A stretch of 64,000 nt of DNA, from assembly GCA_903813345.2 (NCBI GenBank), contig CAIIXF020000004.1, positions 25,175,985-25,239,984 of the forward strand. Direction: 5' to 3'. Both the position numbers and the translations under genes were made by a program. Under the pieces are notes generated by a model. It ran no database searches, was not told where the DNA came from, and was given only the letters and a program-made list of their open reading frames with translations. Source of the DNA: Owenia fusiformis. Lineage: Eukaryota > Annelida > Polychaeta > Sabellida > Oweniidae. Below are positions 27,901-42,900 of the stretch, one piece after another. Within the stretch, counting starts at the first letter, position 1, and each line of letters starts with the position of its first letter.

Positions 27901-30900
27901 AATACTTTTAGAACAAAAGTTATGGAATATTTTTTAGGAAAGACTGGCATAATTTTGTTCAAAATTAGCATACAAATTGAGATTTTTTAAGATCAAAACT
28001 GCCATTTTGGGCAGAATTTTAAGCAAATTTAAGCTCCGATAAAGTCCTTGTTTCTACATACATGAATAAGGTACAGTTCCCCTCAGCTCTACATTCAGTT
28101 GTCTCATGTCACATGATAAAACAATTTGTGAACAAGGGAACAAATTCCTACAAACAAACGAGAGGTTTTCAATAAGTACAGGGTGGGCCAATAAAAATTG
28201 GAACATTTTTCTATTTATTCAATTTTCTTTATTACAGTTCAGTCCACAAAAATTCAGATAATGGTAAAATGATTATTTGTGAAAATGTTTAAGATAAAAA
28301 TAGGTATGTATGATTAATTTAGGTTGTCATGGTCATGATCTGTAAAAAACTGTCTAAAAACATGTTGTATATGCTATTTTGTTCCAACAAGGTTCGGAAA
28401 GACATTTTATTTAATTCTCAAGAATTGGTAGAAAGGAGCAAAAACAATTGCAATAAAAAAACAAAAAATGCTAACAAAAACAATTTCTAAAAAATATTTC
28501 TAAATAATTTCGTATTAAATTGTTGTCAATCAGTCAACATTACATAAAATACCCTGTTTTTTTACAGAATGTTTTCAATGATTGGTTTAAGAGAAAAACA
28601 TTGTTGAATTCAGTTCTCCATACCGATACCAATCCTTTGGCTTAACATCTTTGACATTCCTATTTTTTTTTAAATATATGGATGTAAATTCAGCTCATAG
28701 CTTCTATAAAGGGAGTCCCCTTTTAGATTTTTAAGATCTACCACGTTTCAAGAGAAATATCAGCTGAAATAATGTTCACCCAGGGGGTTTCTTTGAGAGA
28801 TAATAAAAATAAATCTTGATGAAATATCCAAACTTAAACATATTTTGACACTGGTCCATGATCATTGAATGGTTTCTCTGCGCTAATTGTTGCATCTTTA
28901 AGTTACCATAATTATCCCACCGAACAAAGTTCGAGGGGCATATAGAAAAGCCGTCAGTCTGTTTGTCCGTCCGTTCGTGTGTCCGGGCAATAACTCAAAC
29001 ATCGGCTGACAGATTTCATTCAAATTTTATAGGCTGTTGCCTTGGTACAAAGGAGCCTTGCTCAAGAAGACATTTTTAAGATTGCCGCCATATTTCAAAA
29101 TGGCGGCCATTTTTTGTAAAAAAACGTTATCTTTGATAACTCAAAAACCATTGAATGGCTTTGGTTAAAATTTTACATGCTGATGCCTAGGGACATAGGA
29201 GCTCTGCTTGAGAAGGGATTTTCAAGATGGCAGCTTTTTTTTTTTTTTTTTTTTTTTTTTATAAAAATATTTATTCAAAAACATAAACGCAAAATACATA
29301 AACACAAACAATACTTAAATCAATAAAACTATGCACGAACGGAAATATACATATATCATGGATAAGAATTTATTCAATAGGAAAATAGGATTTTCACAGC
29401 ATTATATACTCTATCAAAATTTTGATCATTATACAATAGTAAAAGTCCAGAAAATCCATTCAATCTTAGTGAGCAGCAAAGGCATTTATAATTTTCTTAA
29501 AATCATGAGCAATATTTACTTTTCCTTGCAGTTTAAAAATGTGTTCATAAATATTTAATTTAGATGCTATTTTTGATTTAAAATTTGCTTGTTTATATTG
29601 AGTTGGATTGTCTGAGTTTTTTGTCCAAATTTCATGAATACATTTCATCAATATTGTGTAAAGCAACATTCTAAATTCTAATTTGCTGTTCATGCTTTGG
29701 TACCCCAGAAGTATATTTTTCCAAGTAATATCCACCTTTAGTGTTTCACTTAGAATATTCCATAGATTTTTAATTAACACACAATCATATAATAAATGTC
29801 TAATGTCTTCAAGATCAAGATGGCAGCTTAATTCCAAAATGGCCGCCATTTTTCATAAAAGAACAGAACCTTTGATAACTCAAATACCAGTTGATGGATT
29901 TGGTTCAAATTATATATGCTGATGCCTAGAGACAAACAAGTTCTGCTCAAGAAGACATTTTCAAGATGGCCAATGCATTTCAAAATGGCCGCTATTTTTC
30001 TTTAAAAAAACATAATCATTGATAACTCAAATACCAATATGGATTTGGTTCCAATTTTATATGCTGATGTTTAGGGAAAAAGGAGAGCTGCTTCAGAAGA
30101 AATTTCAAGGGCGTCAGCTGAATTTTAAATGGCTGCCATTTTTCATAAAAAAAGGTAATCTTTGATAACTCAAATACCATTGGACTTCAAATTTCATATA
30201 CTGAAGAAGAAATTTTCAAGGTAGCTGTTATTTATCAAAATCTCCGCCATTTTTCATTAAACATGTAATCCTTGATAACTCAAGAACCAGTTGACAGATT
30301 TGGATTAAATTCTATATGCTGATGCCTTGGGACATAGGAGCTCTGCTAAAGAAGAAATCTAAAGATGACAACTGAATTTCAAAATGGCAACCATGTTTCA
30401 TAAAAACATAATCTTTGATAATTCAAATACCAGTGGATGGATTTGGCTCAAATTTTATATGGCCACTATTTATCAAAACATGTTTTGTTTGGTGGGATTT
30501 GCTACTCCGTGGAGTTGCTGTTTTTCTAGTCTGGCTCGTTTTTGACTTAAGCACATGATATAGTTACAGTTATTGATGATAATATACCTATCTCCATATG
30601 TTATAGTCGCTTTTTCCCAAGTATAGTGGCTGCAATCTTTAAGATGCTGTTCTGTCCCATTACAACTTATGTTTGCCTTAACATAAACAGATCCTGGGCG
30701 ATATCTAATCAGTTTTGAGAGAATAACACTTGTTGAATCCTTATAACCAATCGATCTGCACAAGACTCTCGAGTTGTTATAGCTCCATCTATGTGCACAT
30801 ATCGGAACCCAACTTGTTTCGTTCTTAGGACTTGTAAGTAGACGACCACGCCATGAATCTTCCAGGCGGAACTTAGAATTGTGTATCACTGAAATACCAC

Positions 30901-33900
30901 AAAAGTGATAGCAATTGTTTAGAACTTTGAGTTGAGTATCAATGAAATACCACAAAAGTGATAGCAATTGCTTAGAACTTCGAGTTGAGTCTCAATGAAA
31001 TACCACAAAAGTGATAGTAATTGCTTAGAACTTAGAATTGAGTATCAATGAAATACCACAAAAGTGATAGTAATTGCTTAGAACTTAGAATTGAGTATCA
31101 ATGAAATACCACAAAAGTGAAAGTGATTGCTTAGAACTTAGAATTTAGTATCAATGAAATACCAAAAAGTGATATAGGTAATTGCTTAGAACTTAGAATC
31201 GAGTATCACTGAAATACCACCAAAAGTGATAGTAATTGTGTTTTTGTTAAGATGAAAATAAGGTAGACAAACAATAAATATACATGAACAAATAATGAAC
31301 CAAGTCATAAGATAAGGTAATGGTGAACAAATTTTAATTGTTGAATTATGTCCTAATAAAGTTTTAACCAACCACAGGTGAAGGGAAATATTATTAAAGC
31401 AATGTGTACATACACTTTCAACCATCATTCTTTTATGAAATCTTAAAGCCTTCAAATTACTAGTAACTGTGGAATAACAAATGTTGTTAGGGGGAGGTGG
31501 TTATGAATGTTTTGTAAGTGTCATTTTTTTTTTAATATTCACGTCAGAGACAAATCAACATTTTAAAATTTCATTACAGATGGGGAGAGCAGGTCAAACT
31601 ATAACAAAATTAACATCCTGTGAGCTAGACTAAAAATGTATAGATAACTTACAATTTTCGAGCTTAGGGCATCGAACCCCTGCAAGTTTTGTGGAGTAAA
31701 GGTCTGAGTCCATCCCCCAAGTCCCCGAGAAACTCATATATGTCAACTTTATTTGACATTCTTCTAATGTATGCTCTGTTCCTTTGCAATGAATATTGAT
31801 TGGAAATTGGGTGTAATTTAATAAATTATAAGATCCTCGTTGGATTTCAACATAATGCAACTGAGCATAGCTTGAATCCAGTCCAATAACTTGACAGATT
31901 AACCGAACTGCGTGTTGATTTGTTCTATAAACTGGAAGCCATCTTTTTGCAATGTAAGCTTCAACGATTCCAAACTGAAGTGCCTTGTTATTTGATCTTA
32001 GAATTATTGGAATTTTATGACAGGTGAGTGTGCTAATTTTAGTAGCCGAACACACAGTTTGGAATGATATATCTGGTTTGTCATGTTGACATTGTTGTAT
32101 ATGACTCTCGTTGCCATAGCACTGAGCCCTTTGATGCCAAACTGGTAACTCTTGTGCCCATTTATGGTCTCTTGGAATTTGAATGATTTGTCCGTTTGTT
32201 CCATCTTCTCCGAGTTGACGACATAACACTTTACCAATGAGTTCTGGCGCTGATGTATAAAGGCAGATATGACCCCAGATTCCATCATGTAATAGTTGGA
32301 TTTCTTGTGCTTCATCAATCTTTATATCAACTTTGGATACGTGTTCATGGCATATTGCAATGGCATCATGGTTTTTCTGAAGAAATTGTTATAAAAATAG
32401 GTACAGTACACAATATAAATCCTTAAAGGTCCCATTCAAAGTTTAAAAAGTATAGGGTTATCGTCCTAATATTGATTGTTGACATTTTGTAATTAATGTT
32501 TGAGACTTTTTTGAAAAAAAATGTGACTTCAAAAGTTATTGGTTTTCCAAATTTTCAAATCTTTGATTTTACTATCAATTTAGCAGCAAATATTTTTAAT
32601 TTAGATCTGATATAATTGAGAGAATTTTAGCTCAGAATTGGCATGATAAATCTCATGATAAGTGTTGGAATGTACATACATAACAGTGACCAAGTTGTTG
32701 CCAAGGATTATGAGCACATTGTCCAAGGAATGTCTCCCTCCCTGTACAAGTGAAATTTGACACACCATAACCTCTAACTCCATGGCCCCATTCTTTGGCA
32801 TTCATCCTTTCTCTAATGCTATCTGTATAGAAGGAGATATTAAAAGGACTTTAGTCATTACGTCAGGTATGTCTCCCTCCCTGTACAAGTGAAGTTTGAC
32901 ACACCATAGCCTCTAACTCCATGGCCCCATTGTTTAGTATTCATCCTATCTCTAATGCTATCTGTATAGAAGGAGATATTAAAAGGACTTTAGTCATTAC
33001 GTCAGGTATGTCTCCCTCCCTGTACAAGTGAAGTTTGACACACCATAGCCTCTAACTCCATGGCCCCATTGTTTAGTATTCATCCTATCTCTAATGCTAT
33101 CTGTATAGAAGGATATATTAAAAGGACTTTAGTCATTACATTAGTCAGGTATGTCTCCCTCCCTGTACAAGTGAAGTTTGACACACCATAACCTCTAACT
33201 CCACGGCCCCATTCTTTGGCATTCATCCTATCTCTAATGCTATCTGTATATATGGGAATATTAAAAGGACTTTAGTCATTACATTAGTCAGGTATGTCTC
33301 CCTCCCTGTACAAGTGAAGTTTGACACACCATAACCTCTAACTCCACGGCCCCATTGTTTAGTATTCATCCTATCTCTAATGCTATCTGTATATAAGGGA
33401 ATATTAAAAGAAGTAAAACATTACATTAGTCATGTATGTCTCCCTCCCTGTACAAGTGAAGTTTGACACACCATAGCCTCTAACTCCATGGCCCCATTCT
33501 TTGGCATTCATCCTATCTCTAATGCTATCTGTATAGAAGGAGATATTAAAAGGACTTTAGTCATTACGTCAGGTATGTCTCCCTCCCTGTACAAGTGAAG
33601 TTTGACACACCATAACCTCTCACTCCACGGCCCCATTCTTTTGCATTCATCCTATCTCTAATGCTATCTGTATAGAAGGGAATATTAAAAGTACTTTAGT
33701 CATTACATTAGTCAGGTATGTCTCCCTCCCTGTACAAGTGAAGTTTGATACACCATAACCTCTAACTCCACGGCCCCATTCTTTGGCATTCATCCTATCT
33801 CTAATGCTATCTGTATAGAAGGGAATATTAAAAGGACTTTAGTCATTACATTAGTCAGGTATGTCTCCCTCCCTGTACAAGTGAAGTTTGATACACCATA

Positions 33901-36900
33901 ACCTCTAACTCCACGGCCCCATTCTTTGGCATTCATCCTATCTCTAATGCTATCTATATATATGGGAATATTAAAAGGACTTTAGTCATTACATTAGTCA
34001 GGTATGTCTCCCTCCCTGTACAAGTGAAGTTTGACACACCATAGCCTCTAACTCCATGGCCCCATTCTTTGGTATTCATCCTATCTCTAATGCTATCTGT
34101 ATATATGGGAATATTAAAAGGACTTTAGTCATTACATTAGTCAGGTATGTCTCCCTCCCTGTACAAGTGAAGTTTGACACACCATAACCTCTAACTCCAT
34201 GGCCCCATTCTTTGGCATTCATCCTATCTCTAATGCTATCTGTATAGAAGGGAATATTAAAAGTACTTTAGTCATTACATTAGTCAGGTATGTCTCCCTC
34301 CCTGTACAAGTGAAGTTTTACACACCATAACCTCTAACTCCACGGCCCCATTCTTTGGCATTCATCCTATCTCTAATGCTATCTATATATATGGGAATAT
34401 TAAAAGGACTTTAGTCATTACATTAGTCAGGTATGTCTCCCTCCCTGTACAAGTGAAGTTTTACACACCATAACCTCTAACTCCACGGCCCCATTCTTTG
34501 GCATTCATCCTATCTCTAATGCTATCTGTATATATGGGAATATTAAAACATTACACTAGTCATGTATGTCTCCCTCCCTGTACAAGTGAAGTTTGACACT
34601 CCATAACCTCTAACTCCACAGCCCCATTCTTTGGCATTCATCCTATCTCTAATGCTATCTGTATATATGGGAATATTAAAAGGACTTTAGTCATTACATT
34701 AGTCATGTATGTCTCCCTCCCTGTACAAGTGAAGTTTGACACACCATAGCCTCTAACTCCACAGCCCCATTCTTTGGCATTCATCCTATCTCTAATGCTA
34801 TCTGTATATATGGGAATATTAAAAGGACTTTAGTCATTACATTAGTCAGGTATGTCTCCCTCCCTGTACAAGTGAAGTTTGACACTCCATAACCTCTAAC
34901 TCCACGGCCCCATTCTTTGGCATTCATCCTATCTCTAATGCTATCTGTATATATGGGAATATTAAAAGGACTTTAGTCATTACATTAGACATGTATGTCT
35001 CCCTCCCTGTACAAGTGAAGTTTGAAACACCATAACCTCTTACTCCATGGCCCCATTCTTTGGCATTCATCCTATCTCTAATGCTATCTTTATATATGGG
35101 AATATTAAAAGGACTTTAGTCATTACATTAGTCATGTATGTCTCCCTCCCTGTACAAGTGAAGTTTGACACTCCATAACCTCTTACTCCATGTCCCCATT
35201 CTTTGGCATTCATCCTATCTCTAATGCTATCTATATAGAAGGAAATATTAAAAGGACTCTAGTCATTACATTAGTCAGGTATGTCTCCCTCCCTGTACAA
35301 GTGAAGTTTGACACACCATAACCTCTAACTCCACGGCCCCATTCTTTGGCATTCATCCTATCTCTAATGCTATCTGTATAGAAGGGAATAGTAAAAGAAG
35401 TAAAAGCTGAATTTTTTTACATGTATTTTGTTAGGTAAAGATATATAGTAAAACCTGTGTAATTGGAACTTATTTGGTACCTCTAGAAAGTGTTCCACGT
35501 TGGAGGAAATGACCCAGTGGTTTCGTGTCACTATCCTAATCTTGGTACACATTTGATGGTGGTCCAAGTCCCTGTTCAACCTTTTTTTTATTTATTTTTA
35601 TTTATTAAATGGTTGCGCTTTACTTAAAGCATTAATAATCTCGTCAGCTATATGAAAATTGTAAAATTATATATGTCCAAATATTTTGTTATAACAGAAG
35701 ATTTGCCTTTAATATATAAGAAAGAATAGGTATCGATACGGTGAACTGAATTCAACATTGTTTTTCTCTTAAACCAGTATTATTGAAAACATTCTGTGAA
35801 AAACACGGTATTTTAGGTAATGTTGACTGACTGGAAAATTATTTAGAAATATTTTATATAACTGTTTCTGTTAACATTTTTTGTTTTTTGCTTTTGCTCC
35901 TTTCTACCAATTCTTGAGAATGAAATAAAATGTCCTGCCGAACCTTGTTGGAACAAAATAGCATATACAACATGTTTTAAGACCTCTTAATATCAAGTTA
36001 AACAAAGGAATTTTCGGTTGATTTTAATTCAAAAAATTAAAACAGAATCCCCTCAAAATAGATAAAAATCAAGATTAACCTTTTATTTCATTAACAAGAT
36101 ACTTTTTTAAATTCAACCAAAATGTCCTTTGTACAATTACAATATTGATAGACCTAAACATGTTGCGTTTATGTCATTTTGTTCCAATTTAAAGGTTCGG
36201 AAAGATGTTTCATTTCATTCTGGAAACATGATACCAAGAACAAAACAAGTGTTTGATGTGTTTTCTAAAACAATAAAGATGAAACTATAATATATTTTTC
36301 AAATTATATTGTTACCATTCAAAAGATGACCATTATTTTGATAATGTGTTAAATTTTTTTTATGACTGGTTTCAGTGAAACGTGTGTTCAAAAAGTTCAC
36401 CATATCGATACAACTCCTTTACTTTGGATTTAACTGTTGGTGAATACTGTCAACCAATTGAATTGTTTATTTACTGGTCATTTGTACATGCTTGGTGACA
36501 ATAGAATTATCCACCCAAAGTCTACCATCTTGGCTAGTCCCATATATTTGATCTTACCTGAAGCGTATATGGGAATCTGTGTTCTGTTTGCATCATAACC
36601 AAGTTGCCTACAGACAACTTTTGCATCTTCCAAAGTCCATCCAACATTGCAGACTCTCACCCACTTTTTGTTATGTTTTTGTTTTATATCGCCATGAAAG
36701 ACTTCTACTCTTCCTTTATTAGAGTGATTCCCTAAGAGTCTTACATCATAGTTGCTGTAGATAATTCGAGCTTTTGCTATAAGAAAATGACAGTTTTAAA
36801 GATGTATCCCCTTAGTTTTATTTTATTTTTTGAATGGAAATGTTTTATCTGTTATAAACATCCTGAGCTTTGACTTTAAGAAAATGACCATATTGAAGAA

Positions 36901-39900
36901 AATATCCAATTGGCCTCTGGAATACACAAAATGACAGGTATATCAGTCATAGAATTTATCACTAAAATGACTCCAATATTTTACTTTCACATATAACGTT
37001 AATTCCTACCTTCTGTTTTGAAAACCCCTAAGAGACAAAATAATAGAAATATCATTGGTCTAAAGCTGCTCTCTGCAATCCCCACCATGTTTTACCAATA
37101 CTTAGTAATACAATAAAGTTCATTTTGTTAGACATGATTCAAAAGGTCAGATCCATGAAATGTCAAATTCGTGACTGTGCAACATGATGTTATAAAATGT
37201 TGCGGTTTGTTGAAGGATATATTGAATATGATATATGCACTCAATATTCTCCCCAGAATTTATTCTCAGATGGTTTTTACAATTAAGACCAAATTTACTC
37301 AAGCTATACCTATTTTTCACGATTTTTTATTTATTTTTAAGTGAGTCCAAATGCATTCTAAATTGGGTGTAAGCATATTATCAAAAGCTCAAGTGGGTGC
37401 AATACCCACTTGCTTAAATGCTTGGGAGATCACTGCCACTGAAATAACACTTCTGAATTATTATGTCATGCCACCTTTTTATATTAATGGTTTCAAAGGA
37501 TTGGTATCGATATAGAGAACTGAATTCAATAATGTTTTTCTCTTAAACCAATCATTGAAAACATTCTGTAAAAAACACTGTATTTTATTTATGTAATGTT
37601 GACTGATTGACAACAATTTAATGTGAAAATTATTTAGAAATATTTTAAATAACTGTTTTTGTTAACATTTTTTTTGTTTTTTAGTGCAATTGCTTTCGCT
37701 CCTTTCTACCAATTCTTGAGAATGAAATGAAATGTCTTTCTGAACCTTGTTGGAACAAAATAGCATATACAGCATGTATTTAGACCTCTCAATATAAAAG
37801 TTATACAAAGGAATTTTTGGTTCATTTTAAAAAAGTATTCAAAAAATTAAAACAAAATCCCCCCAAAATAGGTAAAAATCAAGAAAAACCTTTTATTTCA
37901 TTAACAAGATACTTTTTTTAAAATCAACCAAAATTTCCTTTGTACAATTACAATATTGAGAGACCTAAACATGTTGTGTTCAGTGTAGTCATTAAGGGGA
38001 AAAAAGAGACTGGTCATACGGACCTGTTGATCTTCAAAGTTAAGTGGTCCGTATCAAAATAGGCTGGACAAAATGACCAGTGCCTCAAAAAAGTCCCTGG
38101 TCCGTATGAAGTGTGACCGGTCAATCAAAATCTTGTTAAACAATAAAGAACAATATATCAACAAATTGTTTTATGAGTCATGTTTAAAATTAAATCAGTA
38201 TAATTAAATGAATGATCTGAAGAACATGTAACCTCTGATTATGACAGTTGTGATGAATTTGATGACACTGACAATGACTATGACTCGGAGAATGAACTTA
38301 ATGTGGCCATTGAGGACCTTTGAGGACCTTTTAAGGACCCTTTGATTTAATGTTACTGATTTAAGACAAAGAAGACTAAAAGTGCTTCTCTGATCTTAGT
38401 GGAATCCTTGGAATCCATAGAGGATATCCAAGATATTGAGCCAAATGTCACAGTGAATGTAACCATACCAGAAGCAATCTAAAACTAGCTAGAAATTGAT
38501 TCGCTATATCGACTTTCGAAACATTTTATATTGTACGTTCGGTAATTTAATGTATCATTTCGCTATACCGGTATATAAACGATTGTTCTTTGAAAAAAAT
38601 TAAAAACAAAAAAATGTTTTTATGAATTCTTGTTAATAACTTAAATCTGGCAATTTAATCATCGACAACTCGAATTATTAGGAGAATAACAACACGGACA
38701 TGAATTCTACCGCTAGGTAGGCGATTAAATATCATGCTGGTCCAAATGACCGGCACTTTTGCAAACATTGCCGGACCGGGGCTCAATCTACTGGACAATG
38801 TCCGCCGGGAAGGCCGTTAATGACTACACTGGTTGTGTTTATGTCGTTTTGTTCCAATGAGGTTTGGAAAGATGTTTCATTTCACTCTGGAAACATGATA
38901 CCAAGAACAAACAAGGGTTTGATGTGTTTTTTAAAACAATATAGATGAAAGTATGTTATGTATATCAAATTATATTGTTACCATTCAAAAGATGGCCATT
39001 AAATTGACAACTTGTAAGATTTTCAGAAATCTTTGATGACTGGTTTAAGAGAAACGTGTGTTCAAAAAGTTCGCCATATCGATACCCATTCTTTCATTCA
39101 AATTGTGTATATGTCACACATTTGCTTCACTTATTTTGTCTCGGTAGCTCAGGGGTAATGCTAAACTGTTTGATCAGTTAATTTTGGGAGAGCAGGTTCA
39201 AATTTTGATGAGGTCAAATGTTTTTATTTTTTTGCTTCAATTTCAGTCCATCACTTAGTCATATTTATTACTTCTTTTACAGGTTTTAATATGGATAAAA
39301 TGTCGGTAACTCCCTTTAATGTTTGCATTTTACTATAGCTACTGCCCAGATGCAAGGAGACAAATGTGAGCTACATTCTAAAATGCTTTTCTCGCCACCA
39401 TTACAATCAGCTGTTATGAAAGCTGGCTTTGACCTGCTCAAGACAGACAGATCCATCCCACGAACATCTTTAGTTTGTCGTGACTTTTGACGGCATACTA
39501 CCCTCATTATGCCCCTAGAATTATATAACTTGTCAGTGCAGAAATACCTCGGTTCCAACTTTCCGACTGTTATTAAAGTTTCCTCAATTTTGATCTTATT
39601 GATTTTCTTTTTCGTAGTTTCTATTCTTAGTTCACAAAAAACAGTCACCCGCTTGTGTCCTTCACAAGACACATTCGCTCCATGGTTATAAGCGCATTCA
39701 GATAGATGTTGTTCATCTCCATTGCATTTTACATCGCTCATAACAATGACATCATTTAGGTTGTGCCTAGCACCAAAGTGGGCAAAATTGTTAGTCTGGT
39801 CATCTGTCATTATGTATCGTTCTGAAACAGTCCACCACTTATAAATTTCCCGTAAACCTTTGCAACTGAACATCAGACAGCTTCTAGGTTGACTTACATT

Positions 39901-42900
39901 TTTGAGCTCAAAATCAAAATTGAGCAAAAAATGACAACATTGATTTTTGTCAATTGATGTAATTAAGGTGTTGCAAGAGGTCATCGCTTTGTGATAACAT
40001 CAATTTCCTGTTTTTCTTGAGTTTCTATGCAGTCTTTTTTCTACTCAAATCAACAGTTAATGTTTTGGTTCGAGAAGTTAGAACAAGTCTAAGAAAAATA
40101 ATTTTAGCTTACTTGTTGAATTAGTGGGAGTATATCCCCTACAGGCAACCTTTGTTTCATTGATCCCCCAGCCATGGGCACATACTGCACCCCTCTTGTT
40201 GTTGTAATGAATCTCAATCTGCCCATAACCTTTTGAGAGCAGCTCTGGCTTAGCAGTAAAGTTACTTGGAAGGGCCTCTGAAAAGTGTTATGAATGGTTT
40301 AGGGATAGAGCGAATACATTTATTTTAGTCCATGGATATCCTCTAATTTATGTAGTTTAACAAATGATTGTAAAATAATGATTTTAAAATACCGGGTGAC
40401 TGGAAAAAGAGGAGTATCAAGTGACATCAACGAAACCAGTACAGTTCTATGGAAATTTGTTCCTGAAAGTTTCAATACAATCAGTTTATTGGTTCAGGAA
40501 TAATAATAAAGAGCAGCTCATTTACCTGCACATCATTTTTTCTCAACAGATCTCTGAAGTACAGGGTGACCGGAAAAAGGAGACCATTAAAGTATGCAAT
40601 ATCTCCCAAACTAATAAAGTGACATCAATAAAATTATGTATACTCAGGAACAGTTCTATGGTTTTTTTTCAATACAACCAGTCAACTGGTTCAAGAGCTG
40701 TAAACATTTACACTACATGCTCCAAGTTGCCCCTATTGAGACCAAGGTACCAAAACACAAACACTAGTCATTTGAAACACAGGAAATCAAAAAAGCCTAA
40801 AACATAGGTCACACAAACAACACAATAACACAATATAAAAACACAAAATCAACAAACCCTGAACAAACAGAATATTCAACACAGTGATCTCCCCAGGATT
40901 TTCCTCAAGTGGGTGCAAAATTCTCATTTTCACAATTCAGACCAACATTGGTCAAAATATGCAAATTTTTCATGATTTTTCTCATTTTCAAGTTGGTGCA
41001 AATGGATTTCAGTTGAGTGCAAGCCTATTTTCAAAATCTCAGGTGGGTGCTGCACCCACTTGCTTAAATGCTTGGGATATCACTGAGTTTAATGTTACCT
41101 GCAGGTCCATTGTGGCAGTAAACAGCTGTGTGCCGCCAGTTCCATTTATAATAACAACCACTAGCAACCAAATGGCAGACCGTACCTCCATCAAACATAT
41201 CTTCACATTTAAACCCTTGTATAAACTTATCCTCTGTATGTTTAGTGTTAAAATGGAGGACTCTTATACTAGTATATTGGGGCGGGTAGCCAAGTACTTT
41301 GCAGATTGTTTTAGCTTCTTGTATGCCCCATTTTCTCCATTTTGGGATGCAGACTCTACAATTTCTACATTGTACTATATGTGCAATCCTATCTTCATTG
41401 TAGAAGTCAAATGCTGGCAGACCTATCAGGGGAATATTAATGTTCCGTGAAAACCTTTCACTCATCAAAATGTCTACCTACTTTTGTTTCTGAAGCTATT
41501 GGAATATTTTTTAATTTTGTTCATTACCATACTTCTTAAATTTGACATTGCTATTTTTGCAAAATTTTATTCAAACTTGAATAAAATTATAGTTCCTACA
41601 TACCAGTATAACAACCCTCACTCTCCAGGCGCACACGCAGTTGCCTCATGTCGCATGATAAAACTATCTGTGAACAGTCAACCAACCTTCTGTAATAACA
41701 ACCATATGAGGAATGTTTAATGAGAAATGAACACTTTTTACACATTCATTATCTCAACGAACAAAGTTCGGTAGAGATATAGTTAACCCCTCCGTCATTT
41801 AGTCTGTCCGTCTAGAAGACAACTCGTTTCTCTTAAACCAGTCATCAAAACATTCTGAAAAGTTTGCACATCGTCAATTTAATGATCATCTTTGGGATGG
41901 TGACATTATAATTTGAATATATATATATATATCCTTTCCTCTATATTTTTTTAGAAAACACATCAGACACTTCTTTTGTTTTTGGTATCATATGTTCGGA
42001 ATGAAATGAAACATCTATCCGAACCTCATTGGAACAAAACGACATGAACACAATGTGTTTATTATAAGAAAATGTTGTATATGCTATTTTGTTCAAACGA
42101 GGTTCGGAAAGACATTTTATTTCATTCTCAAGAATTGGTAGAAAGGAATAAAAAACAATTGCACTAAAAAACAAAAAATGTTAACAAAAACAGTTTTTTA
42201 AATATATATAAATGATTTTTGCATTAAATTGTTGCGAATCAGTCAAGATCACATAAAGGACAGTGTTTTTTTACAGAATGTTTTCAATAATTGGTTTAAG
42301 AGAAAAACATTGTTGAATTCAGTTCACCATATTGATACCTGTCCTTTCTAAATGGTCCATGATTCTAAAAAATCACATGACATGACACGTCATTATATTT
42401 TGTAAAGTTTTAATGGACTAATCTCAACAAGTGAAACATGATCCTGTAGATATGCAGGACAAAATCAATTGCATCCCCCTGTAAAGTCAATGGCACCCTT
42501 GCTGAAATCCTCATTTTCTCAGAAGAACACAAGTTGATTTGTGTTTCATCAAGTACAGTCATGTTAGATAGTATTACTACAATCCATTTTCAATAGTAAG
42601 TATAGGGATTCTTAAACAGGACATTGGGTTTACTTTATAGAACTTTTTGTTGGCTCTAGTTTATAAAAGACATGTCAATAAACATAATGATTGTTGGAGG
42701 ATATTAAGTCATGTGATCTGCTCAGTACAAGCAATAGACAAACGTAAGCACATTTTGCAAACATTTGTCTCAAATATGCAAACTGGGAAAACTTGCAAAA
42801 ACAAGAGCACTTTTTTGTTAATATAAGGTATTTGTGTGACATCTTATTTAACATTGCTGACTTTCTCTCCTCATTAAAATGTTATGCCTCATTAAAATTT

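Noticed and set aside
32823-35376. Eighteen extra SRCR exons adding domains to gene B
   Set aside because: The copies hold only about two thirds of the exon, lack donors, and read into stops when continued, so they cannot be added as exons.
39137-39215. Functional tRNA gene
   Set aside because: Boxes are present but the cloverleaf does not close; the same applies to 47484-47556 and to the Ser-like repeats, which are dispersed.
39822-39984. N-terminal extension of the last gene C exon to an upstream ATG
   Set aside because: The stretch lies upstream of a good acceptor (gtttcag) conserved in A and B, so it is intron.
40884-41450. Plus-strand 188-codon open frame
   Set aside because: It is the antisense of SRCR gene C exon 8 plus an adjacent MITE; the minus frame encodes a bona fide SRCR domain.
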